Shown here one piece after another: positions 33,855 to 43,287 of a DNA stretch of 64,000 nucleotides. Location of the stretch: NCBI GenBank assembly GCA_019186945.1, contig JABAQJ010000002.1, positions 213,897 to 277,896 on the forward strand, given 5' to 3'. The number at the start of each line of letters is the position of its first letter. Within the stretch, counting starts at the first letter, position 1. The position numbers and the translations under genes were made by a program. Under the pieces are notes generated by a model. The model made no database searches. It had not been told where the DNA came from and saw only the letters and a program-made list of their open reading frames with translations. Origin of the DNA: Gemmatimonadaceae bacterium (GTDB lineage: Bacteria > Gemmatimonadota > Gemmatimonadetes > Gemmatimonadales > Gemmatimonadaceae).

Positions 33855-36290
33855 TCAGGGAGCGCGTAGCGCCACGCCTGGGGCGATGCGCGCTGCTCTC
33901 ATGGCAGGAATCCAGCAGGCGGCCACACCAACCGTGGCCATCAGGACCGCGACGGCTGCAAGCGTCCCGGGATCGTTCGGAGAGATGCCGAACAGCAGCC
34001 CCTGCATCAGGCGCGAGAGCGCCACTGCACCCACCACACCCGATGCCAGCCCGATCAGCACGAGGATCCCGCCCTCGGAGAGCACCATTCGCTGCACTCT
34101 TCCGGAGTCTGCACCGAGGCTCATGCGGATGCCGATTTCGTTGGTGCGTGTGCTTACCGAGAACGCGAGCACGGCCGCGATCCCGATCGCAGCAACGATG
34201 AGCGCGAGTACACCGAACGAGGCCACGAGCAGGGCGTTGAGCCGGCGTGGTGCCACGCTCTCGTCGCGGATCTCGTCCAGCGTCAACACATTCTCGACCG
34301 GCTGCGTTGGGTCGACGTCGTGCACTACCCGCGCAGCCGCGGCCTTCAGCGCTTCCGGTGTAGACCGCGCCCGAATCACGAACGCACCTGTGGGGAAGTC
34401 GCCCTGATCGAACGGGATGAAGAGCGCTGGAAGAGGGGCAGCGTCCAACCCGCCGTCCCTGGTGTCTCCCACGACACCGACGACCGTTCGCCAGGCATCG
34501 GACACGCCGACGAACTTCAGGACCTCTCCGGTCCAGGCGACGCGCTGCCCGACTGCATCCTTCCCCGGGAACAGCAGGTCGGCGAGCGTCCTGTTGAGGA
34601 TCACCACGAGCGGGCCGCCGGCGCGGTCCGTCGAATTGAACTCGCGGCCTGACAGCAAGGGAATACCTGCCGCGCGGAAGTACTCCGGAGCGGTCGTGCG
34701 ATACTCCGACTGCGGCACCGGCTCGCCCGGCAAGAGCACGCGTCCGTCGGCCTTGACATCGAGCATGATGCCCGAGGAACGGAGAGGGACCGTGGATCCG
34801 AGTCCGACCTGCGAGACGCCGGGCAACACGGCGAGCTGCGCCAGCATCCGCTCGTACTTCGCCTTTGTGGCCACGGCCTCGCCGGAGAAGTCGTTCGGTG
34901 CTTCCAGCGTCAGCAGTCGCTCCGTGCTGATTCCCGGGTTCACGACAGAGAGACGCTGCATCGTGCGCGTGAGCAGTCCGGCACCCGTCAGCAGCACCAC
35001 GGACACGGCGATCTGGGCGACGACCAGCCCCCGTTGCAGGCGCTGGCGTCGCACACCCCCCGTGGATCGCGTGGCACCGGACGCCAAGGACCCGACGAAT
35101 GCCTGGTCCTTCGCCAATCCGGGCACGAACGCCAGCAACAGCGCCACCAGCAGCACCAGCACCAGCGTGAACGTCAACACCGCCATGTCGACGCGAATCT
35201 CGCCAGAGCGAGGACTGTATCGCTCGGCGAATCGCGTCAGCATGCCGACGCCGGCGAACGCGATCGTCAGGCCGAGTATGCCACCCATCGCCGCAAGCAC
35301 CAGGTTTTCCGCCAGCAGCAACGTACGCAAGCGAGCAGTACCGGCACCCAGCGCCGCCCGAACGGACAGTTCGTGCTCGCGGCGCAGGTGCCGCATCAGC
35401 GTGAGGTTCGTAACGTTGGCGCAGGCTATGACCATGACGAATGCGGCAGCGCCCATCAGGAGCCACATCGTCAGCCTCGCGCGCTCTCCCAGAACCTCCC
35501 GGAATGGCGTGACCGTCACCTTGAATTCCGATCCCGAATCGTAGGCCTCCGGGAATGCCGCGTGGACGCGCCTCGTGATCGCATCCACCTCTGCGCGCGC
35601 CTGTTCGACCGTGGCCCCGGGGGCGAGGCGCGAAATCATTCTGGTCATGCGGTGCGTCCGGCCCGTGACCATCGTAGCGCTCAGGTGATGTTCGCTGTTG
35701 ACCATGTTGGCCAGCGCATCGATCCGCGTGGGGAAGGACGGAGCCGGCTGCAACACCCCGATGACCGTGACGCCCTTCCCTCCCACTCGCAGCGATTTCC
35801 CCACGACTTGAGGATCTCCACCGAACCGCTTCATCCAGTAGTCGTAAGTGAGGAGAATCACGGGCGCCGCACCGCGACCGTCGTCCCCCTCGTTGAAGCT
35901 CCGTCCAAGGATTGGCGAGAGCCCCATTACCGCAAGATAGTTGCCGGTGACGAGACCCAGGTCGATGCGCACGGCATCCACATCCGAAACCAGGCTGAGG
36001 GTCACCGGCGAGTACTCGGCAATCCCGCCTAACGTCCTTGCCGCTTCGCGGAAGTCCTCGATCTCCGGAACCGAAAAACCCATGTCCTCGCGGCCGGGGC
36101 CAACGGCTGACTGGCGCAAGTACATCAGGCGATCGCCATCCCGATGCGGCAGCGGACGGAGGAGCACGCCACGAAGGACGCTGAACACCGCCGTATTGGC
36201 GCCAATGCCCAGCCCGAGTGTGAGGACAACGCCAGCGGTAAACCCACGAGCGCGGGCGAGACTACGGAAGACGTAGCGCATTGTGAGCAT
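33855..36290 (-). CDS. ADOP-type FtsX/MacB-like ABC transporter permease
   Basis: An 811-residue permease with duplicated FtsX-type transmembrane blocks. The N-terminal MacB core starts RYVFRSLARARGFTAGVVLTLGLGIGANTAVFSVLRGVLLRPLP. A periplasmic domain follows at about residues 50-270, three helices at about 275-390, a second core helix at about 415, another periplasmic domain, and three C-terminal helices from about 665. This is the plan of the acidobacterial duplicated orphan permeases (ADOP). No ATPase gene is adjacent, so it needs one encoded elsewhere or acts without one. Start alternatives are ATG 36290 (used) and GTG 36302; neither has a good ribosome site. It lies between arsR-like and SRPBCC genes. 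Confidence 0.88.
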   Translation of the reverse strand: MLTMRYVFRSLARARGFTAGVVLTLGLGIGANTAVFSVLRGVLLRPLPHRDGDRLMYLRQSAVGPGREDMGFSVPEIEDFREAARTLGGIAEYSPVTLSLVSDVDAVRIDLGLVTGNYLAVMGLSPILGRSFNEGDDGRGAAPVILLTYDYWMKRFGGDPQVVGKSLRVGGKGVTVIGVLQPAPSFPTRIDALANMVNSEHHLSATMVTGRTHRMTRMISRLAPGATVEQARAEVDAITRRVHAAFPEAYDSGSEFKVTVTPFREVLGERARLTMWLLMGAAAFVMVIACANVTNLTLMRHLRREHELSVRAALGAGTARLRTLLLAENLVLAAMGGILGLTIAFAGVGMLTRFAERYSPRSGEIRVDMAVLTFTLVLVLLVALLLAFVPGLAKDQAFVGSLASGATRSTGGVRRQRLQRGLVVAQIAVSVVLLTGAGLLTRTMQRLSVVNPGISTERLLTLEAPNDFSGEAVATKAKYERMLAQLAVLPGVSQVGLGSTVPLRSSGIMLDVKADGRVLLPGEPVPQSEYRTTAPEYFRAAGIPLLSGREFNSTDRAGGPLVVILNRTLADLLFPGKDAVGQRVAWTGEVLKFVGVSDAWRTVVGVVGDTRDGGLDAAPLPALFIPFDQGDFPTGAFVIRARSTPEALKAAAARVVHDVDPTQPVENVLTLDEIRDESVAPRRLNALLVASFGVLALIVAAIGIAAVLAFSVSTRTNEIGIRMSLGADSGRVQRMVLSEGGILVLIGLASGVVGAVALSRLMQGLLFGISPNDPGTLAAVAVLMATVGVAACWIPAMRAARIAPGVALRAP

Positions 36291-36382
36291 GGGTGCAGAC
36301 ACAGATGAGGTTCAACGATCGCCAGCCGCGGCGAGCAGCCCGCCTGCCTCGTAACGTCGAGCGACGAACCGCGGAATCGACA

Positions 36383-36739
36383 TCACGTCGTACGACGGCG
36401 AGCACCCCGCCGTTTCTCGGCCTGCATCGAACGAATCACACCGTCCAGGCGATCCAGGCGCTCCGACCACAATCGCTCGTAGTTGCCCAGCCAATCGTGA
36501 ACGGCCCTGAGCGGTTCGGGTGCAATCCGGCACGGCCGCCACTGCGCCTCACGCCCGCGCGTGATCAACCCGGCACGCTCCAGCACCTTGAGGTGCTTGG
36601 AGATCGCCGGCATGCTCATCTCGAACGGCGCCGCCAGGTCGCTCACGGACAGCTCGCCGCCCGCCAGGCGCGACAGAATCGCCCGACGTGTCGGATCGGC
36701 CAAGGCGGCGAACGTGGCGCTCAGTCGATCGGCTGTCAT
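36383..36739 (-). CDS. ArsR-family winged-helix transcriptional regulator
   Basis: A 118-residue metal-independent-looking ArsR repressor. The wHTH spans about residues 5-80: LSATFAALADPTRRAILSRLAGGELSVSDLAAPFEMSMPAISKHLKVLERAGLITRGREAQWRPC. No ELCVCDL-type cysteine pair is present, so it is not an arsenic-site sensor. It heads the run arsR-like, permease, SRPBCC and probably represses it. Start ATG 36739 is used; an in-frame ATG at 36751 (MVYYM) is possible. The upstream 40 bases are very AT-rich and hold candidate operator sequence. Confidence 0.9.
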   Translation of the reverse strand: MTADRLSATFAALADPTRRAILSRLAGGELSVSDLAAPFEMSMPAISKHLKVLERAGLITRGREAQWRPCRIAPEPLRAVHDWLGNYERLWSERLDRLDGVIRSMQAEKRRGARRRTT

Positions 36740-37051
36740 GTAATACACCATCCGGTTAATTAGCTTAATGGTTAAGTAATCCGAGCAAGTGCCCTTGTCA
36801 AGAATCCCACCTTCCGTGTGCGTTACCACAGCGCAGGAAGCGGTCGCCCCATTGTCAGTCGCAGATCGTCTCGGGTGCAACCGACAGGAAAAGTCGGGAG
36901 ACAGGCTGTCCCGACCGGTTCGATCAGCGGTCAACTGTGGCCAGAAGTCACCCGCTCTGAAGAGTGGGACGGCGATCGCTCCCCTGGCATTGTGAGATGT
37001 TTGGCCCGAGCGAAGACCCTGGTGCCGTCATCCCGGCGCTTCCAAAATCGG
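36740..37051. other. Intergenic region upstream of the arsR-like gene
   Basis: About 310 bases between the arsR-like start and the 3' end of the sulfotransferase-like gene. The first 65 bases hold the AT-rich promoter/operator described separately; I see no gene or structured RNA in the remainder. Confidence 0.5.
36752..36801 (-). promoter_or_regulatory. Candidate promoter/operator of the arsR-like operon
   Basis: On the minus strand a consensus TTGACA (36796-36801) is followed after 17 bases by TACTTA (36773-36778). Just downstream lies GGTTAA-TTAGCTTAAT-GGTTAA (plus-strand reading, 36753-36775), a direct repeat around a near-palindromic ATTAGCTTAAT. Such an AT-rich island in GC-rich DNA fits an autorepressor operator. 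The -10 element is poor. Confidence 0.45.
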
Positions 37052-37654
37052 TCAGGCCCATTCCTCGCGCCGATTCGTTCTCGGAAACGGCTCCTCCAAT
37101 GTCGGCAAGCCGAGCGCTGCACATAGGGGATCCCAACCATCCTGGGCGCGCCATTCGAGCAGCCGATCTGCCGGGATGCTCCTGCGCACCAGATCGTTGT
37201 GACGGTCATACGCCGCCATCAATGTGGCCTCGTCATCCCAGTGCAGCGTTCCAGCGAAGCGTTCGAGTAGCGTCAGCAATCCGCGCCCGTCAGGCCAATC
37301 GGGCATCATCGCCATCCGTGCAACCGGGAGAATGGTTTCATTCGCACTCTCCCACCACGTCCGCGCGCTGTCCCTCACCGACAGGATGACGAGAGCTCCG
37401 GGATTCCTTTCGCTCAATTCGCGCCAGAACATGCTGGACGGCCAATCCACGGCGGCAACATACCCTCCAAGCGCGTGCTCCCAGTCCGTCTCGCGACCGG
37501 CAAGCGCTCGATCCCAGTCCGACCCAAGGTTGAACGGATGCCCCGGAATGACGCTCATGTGATGGCACTTGCCGCCCAGGAGACGCTCTAGGGCAATCTG
37601 CAACGACTTCGTTGCCGTTCGCGGGAGCCCCGCACCAACGACCCTGAGATTCAC
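37052..37654 (-). CDS. Sulfotransferase-family protein
   Basis: A 200-residue P-loop protein resembling the short bacterial sulfotransferases. The first strand and PAPS phosphate loop read LRVVGAGLPRTATKSLQIALERLLGG. Further family features are CHHMSVIPGHPF, AAVDWPSSMFWRELSERNPGALVILSVRDSARTWWES (3'-phosphate loop, RDS) and the C-terminal LEWRAQDGWDPLCAALGLP. The enzyme would transfer sulfate from PAPS to an unknown acceptor. I place the start at GTG 37654, where GGGAGAG lies about 5 bases upstream and the fold begins; a longer frame to 37894 adds 80 basic, unrelated-looking residues and would overlap the divergent gene. Confidence 0.8.
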   Translation of the reverse strand: MNLRVVGAGLPRTATKSLQIALERLLGGKCHHMSVIPGHPFNLGSDWDRALAGRETDWEHALGGYVAAVDWPSSMFWRELSERNPGALVILSVRDSARTWWESANETILPVARMAMMPDWPDGRGLLTLLERFAGTLHWDDEATLMAAYDRHNDLVRRSIPADRLLEWRAQDGWDPLCAALGLPTLEEPFPRTNRREEWA

Positions 37655-37879
37655 GTCGCTCTCCCAGATGCGGGCCAACAATGGTCCATGTGCAGTCGCG
37701 AACCGGTGCGCGCCGAAAAATGCCGGCGCGAACTTTGGCGAAAGAATACGCCGGCCGCAACTGGCGGTCGAGAAAATCCGTCGTGATCGCCGGGCGACGC
37801 CAAGCTCCTTGAGGTCTTTCGACCGAATCCCGACCTTCAGCATCGTCCGATACTGAACAGACCGACTACGGAGGATCCC

Positions 37880-39799
37880 TTGCGTCTCCTTCATCCAGTG
37901 TTCGCGCTCGTCATCGCCTGCCTAACGTCGCAGCCAGCTCTGGCGCAGCGAGACCTGCATTGGCGCACGGTCGACGTGGTCGCCCGCCTGGACGAGACAG
38001 GAACGCTACACGTGCGAGAAACCCAGGCGATCGTCCTCACGGGCGATTGGAACGGCGGCGAACGCAGCTTCAACGTCCGGCGTGGCCAGGATTTCTCCTT
38101 CCAGAGGATGTTCGCCGTGGACACGCTCTCGGGTGCCGAACGCGAGATGACGCGAGGCGACCTCGATCAGGTGAACCACTACGACCGGGCCGAGAACAAC
38201 GCGATCCGCTGGCGCAGCCGCCTTCCTTCCGACCCCGAGTTCGACGGCACCACCCTGACCTATGTGCTCGAGTACTCTTTCTCGAACATCCTGATTCCGC
38301 GAGATGGCTCTTACATGCTCGATCATGACTTCGCGTTCAGCGAGCGGGAGGGCGACATCCAGGAGTTCAAGCTCTCTCTGTCGCTCGATGACGCTTGGCA
38401 GGCCCCTCCCGGATTCACTGGGCGGTACGGGCCCGTGCGGCTCTCCCCGGGAAGCGGGTATGTGGTCACGATCCCCCTTGGATACCGGCTCCCTGGTCAG
38501 CCGACGGGAGTGATCTACGGTCCCGCGACAATCGTCCGCTACAGCCTTGTTGCAGCCCTGCTGGCCGCCACTGCGCTTCTCGCACTACGCTTCGCTGCCT
38601 CGGAACGGCAGACGGGTCGGTTCGCCCCGGTGGAACCGATTACCTCGATCGACGACGCGTGGCTCTCGACCCACGTGTTCAACATGCTCCCGGAAGAAGT
38701 CGGTGCCGCCTGGGACGACTCGACTGGCGCTCCGGAAGTGACCGCCATCATCGCGCGCATGGTCGCAGAGCAGAAGCTGGGCAGTCGCGTCGAAACCAGG
38801 AAGGCCGTGGTCTTCCGACATCACGTCCTGCACCTGTCGCTGCTCGTCCCCCGATCGGCGCTCACCGGATACGAACGCGTGCTCGTCGATGCCCTGTTCG
38901 AAACTGGTTCGACGGAGACGGACACTGGCGCCATCAGGAAACGCTACGCAAAGACCGGCTTCGACCCCTCCCGCCTGATCAAGGAGCCGCTCGAACGACG
39001 AGTACGCTCGCTAGGCGACCGCGGACCAGCGGTACGCAGGCCGTCCCGTCTGCCAACCCCGATTCTCTTCTTTGTCGCCGTCGCGCTCGCTGGCGTGGCG
39101 GCCCTCGCCCGCTCCTCTGACGGGACCGTGATTGCCGTTGCCGCGGGCGTGTCCATGGTTCTGTACGGAATCGCCGTCCTCCAAGCGGTGTTCTGGCGCG
39201 TGCGCGTCGAAGACTGGACCGTGCACGCCCTGCGGTACATGGTGCCGTTGCTCGCCATAGCGGGTGGTGCAAGCTGGCTGGCGATCGCCAACCGTTATCG
39301 CATTTCCGCGTTGGCGCTGGCGGCGCTGGCCGTGTTGTGTCTGACGATCTGGCACAGCGTGCTGAATCAAGCACGGACTCGTCAGGCGCCGGAACTGATC
39401 CGTCTGCGCAAGCGGTTGGCTTCCGCACGCCGCTATTTCGCACACCAGTTGCGGTCGCCCAGGCCGGCGCTCCGCGACGAGTGGTTCCCCTACCTGATGG
39501 CCTTCGGCCTGGGACCGGAGATGGACAAGTGGTTCCGGGCCTTCGCCGGTGAAACGGCTTCGACCATCGGCATGGCAAAGCACTCCGGGGGTTCCGGCGT
39601 GACCGATCATGGTGGCTCCTGGACAGGCTTCGGCGGCGGTGGGGGCTTTGCTGGCGCTGGATCGAGCGGGGCGTGGGGCGCGGCTGTCAGTTCCCTCGCC
39701 GCCGGCGTATCGGCACCCAGTTCCAGCAGTTCCAGCGGTGGTGGCGGCGGCGGTGGCGGTGGCGGCAGTTCTGGCGGTGGAGGTGGTGGTGGGTGGTAG
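37880..39799 (+). CDS. DUF2207 membrane protein with Gly-rich tail
   Basis: A 639-residue exported/membrane protein matching DUF2207. The TTG start has GGAGG five bases upstream. A signal peptide (about residues 1-22) is followed by the beta-rich extracytoplasmic DUF2207 domain (about 25-205, with TGTLHVRETQAIVLTGDWNGGERSF). A membrane helix lies at about 215-238, then a cytoplasmic helical region. Two further helix pairs lie near 395-445 and 450-490, with conserved YLMAFGLGPEMDKWFRAF near 545-562. The last 70 residues are almost only Gly and Ser, ending in GGGGGGGW, as in many family members. The function is unknown. Confidence 0.88.
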   Translation: MRLLHPVFALVIACLTSQPALAQRDLHWRTVDVVARLDETGTLHVRETQAIVLTGDWNGGERSFNVRRGQDFSFQRMFAVDTLSGAEREMTRGDLDQVNHYDRAENNAIRWRSRLPSDPEFDGTTLTYVLEYSFSNILIPRDGSYMLDHDFAFSEREGDIQEFKLSLSLDDAWQAPPGFTGRYGPVRLSPGSGYVVTIPLGYRLPGQPTGVIYGPATIVRYSLVAALLAATALLALRFAASERQTGRFAPVEPITSIDDAWLSTHVFNMLPEEVGAAWDDSTGAPEVTAIIARMVAEQKLGSRVETRKAVVFRHHVLHLSLLVPRSALTGYERVLVDALFETGSTETDTGAIRKRYAKTGFDPSRLIKEPLERRVRSLGDRGPAVRRPSRLPTPILFFVAVALAGVAALARSSDGTVIAVAAGVSMVLYGIAVLQAVFWRVRVEDWTVHALRYMVPLLAIAGGASWLAIANRYRISALALAALAVLCLTIWHSVLNQARTRQAPELIRLRKRLASARRYFAHQLRSPRPALRDEWFPYLMAFGLGPEMDKWFRAFAGETASTIGMAKHSGGSGVTDHGGSWTGFGGGGGFAGAGSSGAWGAAVSSLAAGVSAPSSSSSSGGGGGGGGGGSSGGGGGGGW

Positions 39800-39811
39800 G
39801 CGATCGTCTCC

Positions 39812-40279
39812 TCAGTGGGCGTACGTCGCCATGAGCACCGCACTGGCCATTACATGACCAGCCATGGCGCGCTCCACATCGGCGCGCCGCGCCTTCGAGC
39901 CGAGATCCTCCAGCACGATGTCGAGGGCGAACAGCCGGAAATAGTATCGGTGCCGGCCAATCGGTGGACAGGGACCATGGTACCCACGCGTACCCGCGTC
40001 GGTTAGTGCATCGTGCACTCCTTCCACAGGCAGCGCGTTCCCTGCCCCCTCATCGAGGCCTCGTGAGTCAGGCGGCAGGTCGTAGCGAATCCAGTGAACC
40101 CAGACGCGTCGTGGCGCCTCCGGATCCGGCGCATCCGGATCGTCGACGATCAGCAACAGACTCCTGCAGCCCATCGGAACCTCGGTCCATTCGAGGGGAG
40201 GCGAGAGGTCGTCGCCATCGCACGTGAATCGCCGAGGAATCGACCCTTCGTGCGGGAATGCAGGTGAGGAGATGAGCAT
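39812..40279 (-). CDS. YbhB/YbcL-type phosphatidylethanolamine-binding-like protein
   Basis: A 155-residue PEBP-fold protein of the bacterial YbhB/YbcL group. Typical motifs are SPAFPHEGSIPRRFTCDGDDLSPPLEW at the N-terminus, LLLIVDDPDAPDP, RVWVHWIRYDLPP and the GYHGPCPPIGRHRYYFRLFALD pocket segment, ending MAGHVMASAVLMATYAH. These proteins bind small anionic or phospholipid-like ligands; no enzymatic role is established. ATG 40279 is used; upstream sequence up to 40474 is not family-like. It is convergent with the DUF2207 gene, 12 bases apart. Confidence 0.92.
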   Translation of the reverse strand: MLISSPAFPHEGSIPRRFTCDGDDLSPPLEWTEVPMGCRSLLLIVDDPDAPDPEAPRRVWVHWIRYDLPPDSRGLDEGAGNALPVEGVHDALTDAGTRGYHGPCPPIGRHRYYFRLFALDIVLEDLGSKARRADVERAMAGHVMASAVLMATYAH

Positions 40280-40605
40280 GGCGAAGTCCCAAGGACTGGC
40301 GAAACGATCGTTCGCGCGAACGTTAGCGTGCTGTCGCCGCTCGCCGAGCAGGACGCACCAGCGACTGCGCCTCCCGCTCAGGGACCGGCATCGAGTCTCC
40401 GACAAGGGATTCGAACGCATGGGACCGCGGAATGCCAGTCCCTCGACCGGTCTTCCTGACGCACCGGGCCTCACCAGTATTCATTCGGTCACTCGGCCAT
40501 GACGCTTCCTCCGGCGGAATTGCGCATTGGATGGACGGAAGCACGACAGTTTCGCCGATCCACTGAAAGGATCGGACTCATCTCCGGCGTGAGGCCCACA
40601 GCACA
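40280..40605. other. Divergent intergenic region before the repeat lipoprotein
   Basis: About 325 bases. Two small symmetries are visible: a 14-bp perfect palindrome CGTTCGCGCGAACG (40309-40322), and a CCGATCC-ACTGAAA-GGATCGG hairpin (40555-40575) in the leader 30 bases before the ATG at 40606. I could not find a convincing -35/-10 pair. Confidence 0.45.
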
Positions 40606-43287
40606 ATGACGCATCGCCAATCGATATTCGGATCGACCTTCACCCGTCCGTTGTCCTACGCGGCGGCTCTGGCTGGCCTTGTGGCACTCGGTGCCTGTTC
40701 GGACAACGGCATCGCGCCAACCCCTCGTCCGGAACAGACAACGAAGACCCAAGCAGTCACGGCTGGTGAACGGGCAAGCGGAACCAGCGCCGGTATCGCA
40801 ACTGGCTCGTTGTCCAACGGCGCCAATGTCACTGGCAGCATTGCTGCCGCGGGTCAGGTTGACACATGGACCTTCTCCGCCACCCAGGGACAGTACCTCG
40901 AGGTCGCTATCGGGGAGGTTTCCGGAACCGCTGACTTTACGCCATGGATCCGTCTTCAGGATCCAAACGGGGCCACCATCGGCAATCAGTGGAATGCTGG
41001 GGCGGCACAGATCGCGCTCAATGCTCCTCTGACCGGCACATACACGGTACTGGTAGCCACGGCGGACAATGGCAACGATGCCACCGGCACCTACACGCTG
41101 ATGGCGGCATGGCTTCCGGGATCGTATTCCGTATCTCCCGGAGATCAGGGAGGGGCGATGGCCAACGGATCGAACCATTCTGGCTCGCTCACGGTCGGGG
41201 ACGTAGATGTCTGGAGTTTCTCTGCCGCCCAGGGTGACTACATCAGTCTGGCCATAGGCGAAAGCGCCGGCAGCACTGACTTCAATCCATGGATTCGCCT
41301 GATCGGCCCGAACGGTAGCGTGGTCGGTAACCAGTGGAACGCCGCCGCGGCGCAGATTGCGGTCAACGCGGCGTCGACGGGGACATATACCGTTCTCGTG
41401 TCAACGGCGGATGCCGGGAATGACGGCACCGGGACATACAATCTGACGCTCGCCATGAACCCCGGCCCCATCACGATTTCGCCGGGCGACCAGGGTGGAG
41501 CGATGACCAACGGTGCCAATCACACGGGCTCGATCTTCGTGGGCGACACGGACGCATGGACGTTCACGGCCAACCAGGGCGACTATATCGGACTGGCGGT
41601 GGGCGAAGTCACGGGCTCCGCCGGTTTCACTCCGTGGATCCGGCTCGTATCGCCTAACGGCACCGTGATCGGGAACCAGTGGAACGCCGCGGCAGCGCAG
41701 ATCGCGACCAACGCTCCGCTCACCGGCACCTACATGGTGATCGTATCCACCGCCGATGCAGGGAACGACGACACGGGCGACTACAATCTCACCCTGACCA
41801 GGGCACCGGCGGCTTTGACGACATCGCCGGGTGACCAGGGCTCCGCGATGACGAACGGCCTCACGTACACAGGCACGATCTTCGTCGGCGACCTCGACAG
41901 CTACACCTTCAACGCCAATCAGGGCGACTATATCGGACTGGCAGCGGGTGAAATCACCGGCTCGGCTGGCTTCACCCCGTGGATCAGACTCATCTCGCCT
42001 AACGGCACACTGATCGGGAACCAGTGGAATGCTGCGGCGGCGCAAATCGGGACTAACGCCCCACTCAGCGGCACTTACACGGTCATCGTATCGACGGCGG
42101 ACGCCGGAAATGACGACACCGGCGACTACCGGCTGACGCTGGCACGGAGTTCCGGCACTCTTCAAACCTCGCCAGGCGACGAAGGAGGGCCCGCCACCAA
42201 CGGAGGGAACAATCTCGGCTCCATCAGCGTCGGCGACATCGACGTGTTCACCTTCACGACCAATGTGGGACTCCCTTTCGCCGTCAATATTGGCGAGACT
42301 GCCGCATCGTCGCCCGACTTCACCCCGTGGATCCGTGTAATTGCGCCAAACGGCGTCGTGGTCGGCAACGCGTGGAATGTTGCCGCGGCGCAGATCTCGG
42401 TGTTCGCGAAAGTCAGCGGAGTATATACTGTCATCGTATCCACGGCAGACGGCGGCAACGACGCCACCGGCAACTACCAGCTGATCGTCCAGCGCGGTGG
42501 AGCGTTCGTCACGCCGCCCGGTGACGACGGCGGTGCGATCGCCAACGGCGCGGTGCAGTCAGGAACGATCACCGTCGGTGACATCGATCGCTGGACGTTC
42601 CAGGCAAACCAGGGCGATTACCTTGCCCTCAGCGCCGGAGAGTTGTCAGGCAGCGACTTCTCTCCCTGGATCCGCCTCGTCTCGCCCAGCGGGAAACTGC
42701 TCGGCAATACCTGGAATTCCGTCGTGGCCCAAATCAACGCGGCGGCGCCAGAGACCGGGAATTACACGGTCGCGATCGCGAGTGCGGACGGAGGGAACGA
42801 CGGCACGGGAACCTACAACCTGACGCTGGCCAAGGGCCCCGGTGCATTCGTTGTCCAGCCAGGAGACCAGGGCGGAGCGATATCCAACGGCGTCCAGAAC
42901 GGGGCGATCGCGGCCGGTGGCGACCTGGACATGTGGAGCGTCACGGCCACGCAGGGGAGCCCGTTGTCTCTGACGGTAACCGAAACTTCGGGCACGCCGG
43001 ACTATACGCCATGGATTCGCCTCGTGTCGCCAACTGGCGCTCTCGTCGGCAACGCGTGGAACGCCTCCTCGGCTGCAGTCAACCTGACCGCCCCGGTGAC
43101 CGGCACGTACACGATCGTCCTCGGCACGGCCGATGGCGGGAACGATGCCACCGGCAGCTACACCCTGTCGGTCTCCGGCGTGAACATGGCTCCGCGATCG
43201 GGCTTCGTCGAATCCGTCGGAGACCTCCAGGCATTCCTCACGCCGACACCGACATCGTACGACCTGGACCGCCAGCGCATACGTTAG
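40606..43287 (+). CDS. Lipoprotein of seven tandem PPC-like beta-sandwich repeats
   Basis: An 893-residue exported protein: lipoprotein signal LAGLVALGAC (Cys near residue 31), then seven copies of a domain of about 115 residues. Each starts (S/P/Q)PGDxGGAxxNG and runs GSIxVGDxDxWTFxANQGDY, DFTPWIRLxSPNGxxIGNQWNAAAAQI, then GTYTVxVSTADAGNDxTGxYxLTL. This is the pre-peptidase C-terminal (PPC)-like jelly-roll pattern, but no peptidase is attached. Repeat starts at 41134, 41479, 41824, 42169 and 42514 are exactly 345 bp apart; copy 7 starts at 42856. A short unique tail follows. Function may be surface adhesion or ligand binding, as inference. Two motif copies (41653, 41998) and the stop lie in CCTAACG sequences. 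Confidence 0.82.
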   Translation: MTHRQSIFGSTFTRPLSYAAALAGLVALGACSDNGIAPTPRPEQTTKTQAVTAGERASGTSAGIATGSLSNGANVTGSIAAAGQVDTWTFSATQGQYLEVAIGEVSGTADFTPWIRLQDPNGATIGNQWNAGAAQIALNAPLTGTYTVLVATADNGNDATGTYTLMAAWLPGSYSVSPGDQGGAMANGSNHSGSLTVGDVDVWSFSAAQGDYISLAIGESAGSTDFNPWIRLIGPNGSVVGNQWNAAAAQIAVNAASTGTYTVLVSTADAGNDGTGTYNLTLAMNPGPITISPGDQGGAMTNGANHTGSIFVGDTDAWTFTANQGDYIGLAVGEVTGSAGFTPWIRLVSPNGTVIGNQWNAAAAQIATNAPLTGTYMVIVSTADAGNDDTGDYNLTLTRAPAALTTSPGDQGSAMTNGLTYTGTIFVGDLDSYTFNANQGDYIGLAAGEITGSAGFTPWIRLISPNGTLIGNQWNAAAAQIGTNAPLSGTYTVIVSTADAGNDDTGDYRLTLARSSGTLQTSPGDEGGPATNGGNNLGSISVGDIDVFTFTTNVGLPFAVNIGETAASSPDFTPWIRVIAPNGVVVGNAWNVAAAQISVFAKVSGVYTVIVSTADGGNDATGNYQLIVQRGGAFVTPPGDDGGAIANGAVQSGTITVGDIDRWTFQANQGDYLALSAGELSGSDFSPWIRLVSPSGKLLGNTWNSVVAQINAAAPETGNYTVAIASADGGNDGTGTYNLTLAKGPGAFVVQPGDQGGAISNGVQNGAIAAGGDLDMWSVTATQGSPLSLTVTETSGTPDYTPWIRLVSPTGALVGNAWNASSAAVNLTAPVTGTYTIVLGTADGGNDATGSYTLSVSGVNMAPRSGFVESVGDLQAFLTPTPTSYDLDRQRIR

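Noticed and set aside
40789-43190. The 345-bp repeats as a mobile or duplicated DNA element
   Set aside because: The repeats stay in one reading frame and encode one domain each, so they are protein-coding tandem domains; no terminal repeats or transposase occur.
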